Source: Burkholderiales bacterium UBA1834
Lineage (GTDB): Bacteria > Pseudomonadota > Gammaproteobacteria > Burkholderiales > Burkholderiaceae_C
NCBI GenBank assembly: GCA_002339015.1
Contig: DDJC01000091.1
Coordinates: 27,725-91,724 of the forward strand
Reading direction: 5' to 3'
Length of the DNA stretch: 64,000 nt
The notes below the pieces were generated by a model, which saw only the letters and a list, made by a program, of their open reading frames with translations, was not told the DNA's origin and did not search any database. Below, piece by piece: positions 51,864 through 57,591 of this stretch. Position 1 is the stretch's first letter. Each line of letters opens with the position of its first letter. The translations under genes and the position numbers were made by a program.

Positions 51864-53405
51864 CTAGGGTGGCGTGGTTGACGAAGGGGAAGACAAATTC
51901 GTTGGCGATGCCGTGGTAGGGTCGGCAGGCGGCGTGTCCAGCGCCCAGAAGCCAACCCGGCCCAGGCTGGCCAGCAGCCGCAGGCGCGCGGTGCGCCACG
52001 CGGCCAGCGCACGGATGCGCTCCTGGCGCGCGTTGGCCAGATCCTTCTGGGCATCGAGCACCTCGATGATGTGGCTGTCGCCCGAGCGGTAGCGGGCCTG
52101 CGCCACATCGAAGGCCTCCTGGCCGCTGCTCAGCACGTCGGCCGAGGCCGCCAGGCTGGCCGTCTCGCTCTGCAGGGACTGGTAGTTGCGCCAAACGTCC
52201 AGGCTGGCCTGGCTGCGGGCCATCGCCACGTCTGCCCGCCGTGCATCGACCTGGGCGCGGGCTTCGCGGATCTTGTAGTTGCGCGCAAACCCTTCGAACA
52301 GCGGCACCGACAGCGTGATCACGGTGAGTGTCTCGGTGCTGCGTGAGGGCGACAGGGGCGTGTTCGGGCGGCCGTTGACGTAGCGTCCTACGCTCAGGCC
52401 CACGCTGGGCAGGCCTTCGGCGATCACGGCATCCAGGCGTGCATCGGCCGCTGCCAGCTGGGCCTGGGCAGCGCGCACCGAGGGGTGCGCCTGCAGCGCC
52501 TGGTCCATCAGGTGATCGACATCGGCCAGGAAGCGCTCGGTGTCCAGGCTGGGGGCCTGGCTGCCAGGTTGCACGTCCTGGGCCGCCTGGGGATCGAGCT
52601 CCAGCGGTGTGCGGGCGTCCAGGCCCATGATGCTGGCCAGGCTGCCCAGCGCCTGGCGGTGGGCGCCATCGGCCTTGATGCGTGCGGCCACGGCCTGGGC
52701 CTGGAGGGACTTGGCCTGCAGCACTTCCGCACGGTAGCCCGAACCGGCCTTCTCGCGGGCCTGGGCGGCCTGAAAGCTCTCTTTCGCGGCGGCTTCGGCC
52801 TCACGGGCGGCCTCCACGGCAGCGTGTGCGGCCAGGGCCTCGTAGTAGGTCTGTGCGGCATTGGAGAACACGGCCTGCAAGGTGGCATCGTGGCTGGCCA
52901 GTGCCGCGTTCATCAGGTGAAGCGCCTGGAACACATTGGCCGCCCGGGTGCCGAAATCCAGCAGCACATAGCTCAGAGTCATGTTGCGGCCATAGGCCCG
53001 CACGTCGCTGTCGGTGCGCACGGCGGGCTGTCCGGCGGTGGTGCTGGGGCGCTGGTAGGCGGTGATCCGGTCGCGGCTCTGCGTCAGGTTGACATTGACC
53101 GAGGGCATGAAGCCCGCCCACGACTGCCCATACTGCGCGGCCTGGGACAAGGCCGTGGCCCAGGCCTGACGAGCCTGCGGGTTGTGGCATATCGAGCGTT
53201 CGACAGCCTGCTGCAGTGTCAGCGGGCGGGCGGGCTCACCGCCCTGGCAGATGGCCGTGGCCTGGCCGCTGTCGCCGGACAGCTGCACCGGTGGCACGTC
53301 GGGTGGCATCACGCGCCAGGGATCGATGGTCGGAAATGCCATCGCGGGACTGGTGCAGACGAGGGCCCAGCATGCACTCGTCACGACAGATCGAACAACG
53401 CTCAT
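51864..53405 (-). CDS. TolC-family outer membrane channel
   Basis: 513 residues. An N-terminal signal peptide (VVTSACWALVCTSPAMAF) is followed by a Pro-rich spacer and the two-fold repeated TolC helical hairpins: LTLQQAVERSICHNPQARQA with GFMPSVNVNLTQSRD, and ALQAHPSVRAAQAQLAAADA with EGLPSVGLSVGRYVNG, each giving outer membrane strands. The segment YRSGDSHIIEVLDAQKDLAN is the usual C-terminal signature. It probably forms the trimeric exit channel for the giant protein or the neighbouring RTX protein. The start at 53405 gives a full signal peptide. A Pro/Thr/Ser-rich tail of about 25 residues follows the barrel. It is first in a tolC-sapC operon that converges with the adaptor run. Confidence 0.92.
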   Translation of the reverse strand: MSVVRSVVTSACWALVCTSPAMAFPTIDPWRVMPPDVPPVQLSGDSGQATAICQGGEPARPLTLQQAVERSICHNPQARQAWATALSQAAQYGQSWAGFMPSVNVNLTQSRDRITAYQRPSTTAGQPAVRTDSDVRAYGRNMTLSYVLLDFGTRAANVFQALHLMNAALASHDATLQAVFSNAAQTYYEALAAHAAVEAAREAEAAAKESFQAAQAREKAGSGYRAEVLQAKSLQAQAVAARIKADGAHRQALGSLASIMGLDARTPLELDPQAAQDVQPGSQAPSLDTERFLADVDHLMDQALQAHPSVRAAQAQLAAADARLDAVIAEGLPSVGLSVGRYVNGRPNTPLSPSRSTETLTVITLSVPLFEGFARNYKIREARAQVDARRADVAMARSQASLDVWRNYQSLQSETASLAASADVLSSGQEAFDVAQARYRSGDSHIIEVLDAQKDLANARQERIRALAAWRTARLRLLASLGRVGFWALDTPPADPTTASPTNLSSPSSTTPP

Positions 53406-53520
53406 GGACTCGCAATGCGGCTGGGGGCAGGCAGTGAGACTGCCGCCGATTGTGCCTGTGGGCCGCTGGGTGGCCGCACTTCAAACGTGGGATGTGCAAA
53501 CCAGGAAGAGGGCGGCCGGC

Positions 53521-53539
53521 CGCGCAGGCCGCCTGCGCG
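53521..53539. promoter_or_regulatory. Perfect inverted repeat upstream of thiL
   Basis: CGCGCAGG-CCG-CCTGCGCG is an exact 8-3-8 palindrome whose last base is the first base of the GACAAT box. If that box is the -10 element, the palindrome occupies the promoter spacer and could be an operator. Binding is not shown. Confidence 0.3.
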
Positions 53540-53544
53540 ACAAT
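53539..53544 (+). promoter_or_regulatory. Putative -10 box for leaderless thiL transcript
   Basis: GACAAT lies exactly 6 bases before the thiL ATG, so transcription would start at or next to the A of the start codon. There is no ribosome binding site upstream of this ATG, which agrees with a leaderless mRNA. No good -35 box was found. Confidence 0.4.
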
Positions 53545-53550
53545 GCGCCC

Positions 53551-54552
53551 ATGTCCCTCGGAGAATTCGACCTCATCGCGCGCTATTTCCAACGGCCCGA
53601 GGGCCAGGGACCGCGCCGCGCCATCGTGCCCAACGGTGATGACTGCGCCGTGATCGCACCGGCCGCCGGCATGCAGCTGGCCGTGTCCACCGACACCCTG
53701 GTGGAGGGGCGGCACTTCCTGTCCACGGTCGATCCGGCCCGGCTGGGCCACAAGGCGCTGGCCGTGAACCTGTCGGACCTGGCCGCGTGCGGGGCGCAGC
53801 CGCTGGCCTTCACCCTGGCGCTGACCTTGCCACGTGTGGATCAAACCTGGCTGGCGGGCTTTTCGGGCGGGCTGCTGGCCCTGGCCGATGCGCACGGCTG
53901 CGAGCTGGTCGGCGGTGACACCACCGCCGGGCCGCTGGCCGTCGGCATCACGGTGATGGGCGAGGTACCGGCGGGTCAGGCTCTGCTGCGCAGCGGGGCG
54001 CGGCCTGGGGATGAGCTGTGGGTCAGCGGCTGGCCCGGCGAGGCACGCCTGGCGCTGGAAGCCTTCCGGGGCACCCTGGTGCCGCCGCTGGACGGCGAGA
54101 CTTTCGACGCCGTGCGCCTGCGCATGGAGCGGCCCACGCCGCGCGTGGCGCTGGGCCTGGCGCTGCGTGGCCTGGCCAGCGCGGCCATCGACGTCTCCGA
54201 TGGTCTGCTGGGCGATCTGGGCCATGTGCTGCGGCGCAGCGGCGTGGGCGCGTCGATCGCGCTGGGTGCCTTGCCGGTCAGCCCCTGGCTGGCCCACCGT
54301 GGGCAGGCCGAGCAAGCTGATTGGGTGCTGGCCGGGGGAGACGACTACGAGCTGCTCTTCACGGCGCCGGCCTCACGCCATGCGGAGGTGCTGGCGGCCG
54401 GGCAGGCCGCCGGCGTGCCAGTGCACCGCATCGGCCGGATCGACCCACAGCCTGGCCTGCGCGTGCTCGATGGTGGCTGGACCCCTGACGGGCCGGGGGG
54501 GCAGCCCCTGTCTGACCGCTGGCGCTCGTTCGACCATTTCAGCGCGGGCTGA
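53551..54552 (+). CDS. thiL: Thiamine-monophosphate kinase
   Basis: 333 residues. Phosphorylates thiamine monophosphate to thiamine diphosphate with ATP, the last step of cofactor synthesis, in the cytoplasm. Family signatures in order: VPNGDDCAVIAP, VSTDTLVEGRHF, AVNLSDLAACGAQPLAFTLA, CELVGGDTTAGPLAVGIT, AAIDVSDGLLGDLGHVL and VLAGGDDYELLFTAP; the aspartates of these motifs bind Mg-ATP. Length is normal for the family. The start MSLGEFDLIARYF matches the usual ThiL N-terminus; a longer in-frame reading from 53182 is antisense to tolC and is rejected. It leads the thiL-pgpA-cinA run. Confidence 0.97.
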   Translation: MSLGEFDLIARYFQRPEGQGPRRAIVPNGDDCAVIAPAAGMQLAVSTDTLVEGRHFLSTVDPARLGHKALAVNLSDLAACGAQPLAFTLALTLPRVDQTWLAGFSGGLLALADAHGCELVGGDTTAGPLAVGITVMGEVPAGQALLRSGARPGDELWVSGWPGEARLALEAFRGTLVPPLDGETFDAVRLRMERPTPRVALGLALRGLASAAIDVSDGLLGDLGHVLRRSGVGASIALGALPVSPWLAHRGQAEQADWVLAGGDDYELLFTAPASRHAEVLAAGQAAGVPVHRIGRIDPQPGLRVLDGGWTPDGPGGQPLSDRWRSFDHFSAG

Positions 54553-54592
54553 ATCAGGCCGGCCGGGCCGTGTGGCCATCCAGCCCCTGGGT

Positions 54593-54598
54593 GACAAT
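54593..54598 (+). promoter_or_regulatory. Putative -10 box for leaderless pgpA transcript
   Basis: GACAAT is again exactly 6 bases before a start codon, here that of pgpA, with the same local context (GTGACAATGCCCGC before ATG). The same arrangement at thiL suggests a shared promoter style. No -35 element was recognised. Confidence 0.35.
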
Positions 54599-54604
54599 GC
54601 CCGC

Positions 54605-55213
54605 ATGAACGCCGAAGTGCCTTCCTCCGCCGCGCCAGCAGAGCCCGCCGTGCTGGCCGCGCCCCGCCGACCCTCCATGCGCCTGCTGCTGAGCCACCCG
54701 GCGCACTTCATTGCTTTCGGCGCGGGCAGCGGCCTGAGCCCGGCCGCGCCTGGCACGGTGGGCACACTGTGGGCCTGGGCCAGCTTCCTGGTGCTGGAGC
54801 GCTGGTGGGGACAGGGGCCCCAGGCCGATCTGCGCTGGGCCTGCCTGATCGGCCTGGGCACGCTGGTGGGCTGGTGGGCCAGCACGCACACGGCGCGCAG
54901 CCTGCGGGTGGCCGATCCCTCCTCCATCGTGGTCGACGAGATCCTGGCCTTCTGGCTCGTGCTGTGGGTGGCCTCGCCCATGGGATTTGGGGGACAGTTG
55001 CTGGCCTTCGCCCTGTTCCGCTATGTCGATGCCGCCAAGCCGGGGCCGGTGGCCTGGGCCGATGGCCTCTTCAAGCTCCGACCAGGTCAATCCACCGGCT
55101 GGGCCCAGGGGCTGGGCATCCTGCTGGACGATTTTGTGGCCGCGCTGTGCACGCTGATCGTGCTGGCCCTGGGCGTGGCTCTGCGGCCCTGGCTGCCATG
55201 GGGGGGCGCATGA
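54605..55213 (+). CDS. pgpA: Phosphatidylglycerophosphatase A
   Basis: 202 residues. Dephosphorylates phosphatidylglycerophosphate to phosphatidylglycerol at the inner membrane. Signatures: FGAGSGLSPAAPGTVGTLWA, then ADPSSIVVDEILAFWLVLWV with the acidic metal site, then FALFRYVDAAKPGPVAWADG, followed by the conserved GILLDDFVAAL segment. Four hydrophobic stretches fit the known membrane topology. An Ala/Pro-rich N-terminal extension of about 28 residues (NAEVPSSAAPAEPAVLAAPR) precedes the domain. The start at 54605 follows thiL by 52 bases. Its stop overlaps the cinA start by ATGA. Confidence 0.96.
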   Translation: MNAEVPSSAAPAEPAVLAAPRRPSMRLLLSHPAHFIAFGAGSGLSPAAPGTVGTLWAWASFLVLERWWGQGPQADLRWACLIGLGTLVGWWASTHTARSLRVADPSSIVVDEILAFWLVLWVASPMGFGGQLLAFALFRYVDAAKPGPVAWADGLFKLRPGQSTGWAQGLGILLDDFVAALCTLIVLALGVALRPWLPWGGA

Positions 55214-55719
55214 CAGTGGATGCGCAGGCGAAGGTGGCAGCCGCCGTGGCCGCACTGGCCCGGGCGCTGCCCGCGCAAGGCTGGATGATGGCCTCGGCCG
55301 AGTCCTGCACCGGCGGTCTGATCGCGGCCTCCTGCACCGAGCTGGCGGGCTCCAGCGCGTGGTTCGACCGCGGCGTGGTCAGCTACAGCAACGAGGCCAA
55401 GAGCGAACTGCTGGGGGTCGATCCGGCGCTCATCGTGGCGCATGGGGCCGTGAGCGAGCCCGTGGCCCGGGCGATGGCCGAAGGGGTGCTGGCGCGTTCC
55501 AAGGCCACCGTGGCGGTTGCCGTGACGGGCATCGCGGGGCCGGGGGGCGGTTCGGCTGACAAGCCCGTGGGCACGGTGTGGCTGGCATGGGCCGTCCGGG
55601 GGCAGCCCACGCAGGCGCGGTGCCATCTGTTCAGCGGAGACCGTTCGGCCGTTCGCTGGCAGACCTGTGTGGTGGCGCTGCAAGGCGTGCTCGCACTGGC
55701 GGTGCCTGGGCAGCGCTAG
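55210..55719 (+). CDS. cinA: CinA-family protein, nicotinamide-nucleotide amidohydrolase (PncC)
   Basis: 169 residues, the length of the stand-alone CinA C-terminal domain, which deamidates nicotinamide mononucleotide in NAD recycling. Signatures: MASAESCTGGLIAASCTELA, FDRGVVSYSNEAKSELLGV, HGAVSEPVARAMAEGVL and TGIAGPGGGSADKPVGTVWL. The start overlaps the pgpA stop by ATGA. In related genomes the run usually continues with further housekeeping genes; here it is followed by a gene remnant and an IS element. Confidence 0.94.
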   Translation: MTVDAQAKVAAAVAALARALPAQGWMMASAESCTGGLIAASCTELAGSSAWFDRGVVSYSNEAKSELLGVDPALIVAHGAVSEPVARAMAEGVLARSKATVAVAVTGIAGPGGGSADKPVGTVWLAWAVRGQPTQARCHLFSGDRSAVRWQTCVVALQGVLALAVPGQR

Positions 55720-55817
55720 GGCATCCAACGTCTGCTGAATCGCTGTCAACAGGGCGTCGACGGCCACGGGTTTGGGCAGCAGGGTTCGCCTGTTGAGGGC
55801 TAACTGAATGTGTTGGA
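55720..55817 (-). pseudogene. 3' remnant of a receiver-domain gene, cut by the IS3 element
   Basis: On the minus strand the bases immediately left of the IS read VIQHIQLALNRRTLLPKPVA followed by VDALLTAIQQTLDA, which is the last beta strand and helix of a receiver domain, including the conserved Lys-Pro. The first few of these residues extend into the IS end, so the boundary is approximate. The 5' part of the gene is missing: the other side of the IS holds unrelated istA sequence. The same frame runs on into cinA antisense without a clear stop. Confidence 0.55.
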
Positions 55818-55882
55818 TGACCTGCCCGGTTTCTTCGCTCCACTGATTTCTGGAATGATGGCTCCCCTCCTGCGAGGAGCCC

Positions 55883-56146
55883 ATGAGAAAGAGTCGATTC
55901 ACCGAAGAGAAAATGGTTGCCGTGCTGCGTGAGGCAGACCGCACCAGCGTGGCCGAGGCGGCCAAGAAGCATCAAGTCAGCGATGCCACGATCTACGCCT
56001 GGCGCAAGCACTTTGGGCAAATGGAAGCCAACGATGTCAAGCGCCTGAAGGCGCTGGAGCTGGAGAACGCCCGGCTCAAGAAGTTGCTGGCCGAGCGAGA
56101 CCTCGACATCGAGGTGCTCAAGGAGATCAACGCAAAAAAATGGTGA
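55883..56146 (+). CDS. IS3-family transposase OrfA
   Basis: 87 residues: an N-terminal helix-turn-helix (RKSRFTEEKMVAVLREADRT, VAEAAKKHQVSDATIYAWRK) and a leucine-zipper coil (LKALELENARLKKLLAERDL). It binds the IS ends. Its stop lies 7 bases into OrfB. A run of seven A at 56134-56140, read as GCA AAA AAA TGG, is an A-AAA-AAA slippery site at which a -1 shift would fuse it to OrfB as the active OrfAB transposase. Confidence 0.93.
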   Translation: MRKSRFTEEKMVAVLREADRTSVAEAAKKHQVSDATIYAWRKHFGQMEANDVKRLKALELENARLKKLLAERDLDIEVLKEINAKKW

Positions 56147-57000
56147 GCCCGCCGGCGCGGCGACAGCAGGTCCAGCTCGCATGTGAGCGGGGCCTGTCGC
56201 AGCGTCGTGCCTGCGGGCTTGTCGGAGTGTCGCGATCGACGATGCGCTACGAGTTGCGCATGCCCGTCAAGGACGCCCCTGTCATCAATGCCATGAAAAC
56301 GTTGTCGGCGCAGTATTCGAGGTACGGCTACAGGCGCATTCGCATCTTCCTGCAGCGCCAGGGCATGAAGTTGAGCTGGTCGCGTACCCACCGCATCTGG
56401 CGCTGCGCAGGTCTGCAATTGCCCAAGAAGCGGCCCAGGCGTCGCATTGCCGCGAGCAGGCCCAGGCCGTTCACGCCCTTCAAGGCCAACACGGTGTGGG
56501 CCTATGACTTTGTGTTCGACACCACGGCTGATGGACAGCAGATCAAGTGCCTGACCGTCGTGGACGAGTACACCCGCGAGTGCCTGGCCATCGACGTGGC
56601 GGGCTCCATTCGCTCCCGGCGCGTCATCGAAGTACTGTCCAAGCTGGTGAGCATCCATGGTGCGCCACTGTTCATGCGCTCGGACAACGGCCCCGAGTTC
56701 GTAAGCGTGGCCATTCTGGAGTGGATCAGCCAAAGCGGCATCGCCACAGTGCTCAACGACCCAGGCAAGCCCTGGCAGAACGGCACCGATGAAAGCTTCA
56801 ACGGCAAGTTCCGCGACGAATGCCTGTCGCTGGAGTGGTTCAGATCACGCCGCGAGGCGGCGGTGATCATCGAGGCTTGGCGGCGCCACTACAACGCCGT
56901 GCGGCCGCACAGCAGCCTGGACTACTTGACGCCCAACGAGTTCAAACAGCAGTATCTGTCCCTTCCACAACCCGCCGTCTTCCAGGAATCTTTGGTGTGA
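56140..57000 (+). CDS. IS3-family transposase OrfB (rve integrase core)
   Basis: 286 residues. A helical N-terminus (ACERGLSQRRACGLVGVSRS) and HTH_21-type segment (YSRYGYRRIRIFLQRQGMKL) precede the DDE core: first Asp in VWAYDFVFDTTADG, second in FMRSDNGPEFVS, and Glu in PWQNGTDESFNGKFRDECLS. The C-terminal IEAWRRHYNAVRPHSSLDYL is characteristic of the family. All catalytic residues are present, so the element looks active. Normally made as a frameshift product with OrfA; the ATG at 56140 may serve for OrfB alone. Confidence 0.93.
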   Translation: MVSPPARRQQVQLACERGLSQRRACGLVGVSRSTMRYELRMPVKDAPVINAMKTLSAQYSRYGYRRIRIFLQRQGMKLSWSRTHRIWRCAGLQLPKKRPRRRIAASRPRPFTPFKANTVWAYDFVFDTTADGQQIKCLTVVDEYTRECLAIDVAGSIRSRRVIEVLSKLVSIHGAPLFMRSDNGPEFVSVAILEWISQSGIATVLNDPGKPWQNGTDESFNGKFRDECLSLEWFRSRREAAVIIEAWRRHYNAVRPHSSLDYLTPNEFKQQYLSLPQPAVFQESLV

Positions 57001-57017
57001 CAAAGCCGAGCAGGTCA

Positions 57018-57522
57018 GCTGTCCATCCGTGAGATAGCCAGGCGCACAGGCCTGTCCCGCAACACCATCCGCAAGTACCTGAGGGCCGATGAGGCACTTC
57101 CCCAGTACAAGCCACGGGTGATCCCCAGCAGGCTTGACCCGTTCGCAGACAAGCTTGCTGGCTGGCTCAAGACCGAGAGCAACAAGTCCCGCAAACAGCG
57201 GCGCACCATCAAGCAAATGCACGCTGACCTGGTGGCGTTGGGCTACGAAGGCTCATACAACCGAGTCGCCGCCAGAACCTGGCTTGCCAAGCGCCAGGAA
57301 GCAGAGAAGACCACGGGCAGAGGTATCTTCGTGCCACTGGCGTTCGGCCCCGGTGAGGCGTTCCAGTTCGACTGGAGCGAGGACTGGGCGGTCCTGGGTG
57401 GCGAGCGCACCAAGCCCCTGGAAGTCAAAGAGCAGTACGAGAAGCAACTGCGCGAACTGCGTGCCCCCTCTCTGCCGCATCACCGAGGGAACCATCCTGC
57501 TCCAGGCCAAAGCTATCGTTGA
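57018..57522 (+). pseudogene. Truncated IS21-family transposase IstA
   Basis: From 57018 one frame reads QLSIREIARRTGLSRNTIRK, the N-terminal helix-turn-helix of IstA, then YNRVAARTWLAKRQEA and GEAFQFDWSEDWAVLGGERT with the first catalytic Asp. The start codon and first residues are lost at the IS3 junction. The frame leaves IstA similarity after about 57430 and stops at 57522, before the rest of the DDE core, and no istB is present. An inactive remnant. Confidence 0.8.
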
Positions 57523-57591
57523 GCATCTAGGAGATGAGGGCTACATTGAACGGCGGGATACTGATCGAATTGAAGTCCGCACCATCGATTA
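57431..57591 (+). other. Unidentified fragment between istA remnant and the RTX gene
   Basis: A second frame reads PLCRITEGTILLQAKAIVEH, then LGDEGYIERRDTDRIEVRTI, up to the RTX gene's stop. It looks like real protein but has no start and I do not recognise it. It is probably the tail of another broken gene. The region otherwise holds nothing I can support. Confidence 0.35.

Larger units (their letters stand above)
55818..57017 (+). mobile_element. Complete IS3-family insertion sequence, 1,200 bp
   Basis: The ends are imperfect inverted repeats beginning TGACCTGC on both sides: left TGACCTGCCCGGTTTCTTCG from 55818, right (complement) TGACCTGCTCGGCTTTGTCA from 57017. About 29 of the first 38 positions agree. 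TGACCTGC-type ends are typical of the IS3 family. It encodes OrfA and OrfB with a frameshift signal. No target-site duplication is seen: the left flank ends GGA, the right flank begins GCT. The two flanks also belong to different genes, which points to rearrangement after insertion. Confidence 0.9.

Noticed and set aside
43388..53405. ABC transporter of a standard type I secretion system
   Set aside because: Looked for in the export region: no ABC signature LSGGQ or ABC-type Walker A/B pair was found; the only Walker motifs belong to the SecA-like protein.
53182..53550. N-terminal extension of thiL
   Set aside because: It is antisense to tolC and crosses the tolC start; the ThiL family begins at MSLGEFDLI.
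1194..53550. Integrase-mediated island with att sites
   Set aside because: No integrase, tRNA or border direct repeats were seen, so only a general island is suggested.
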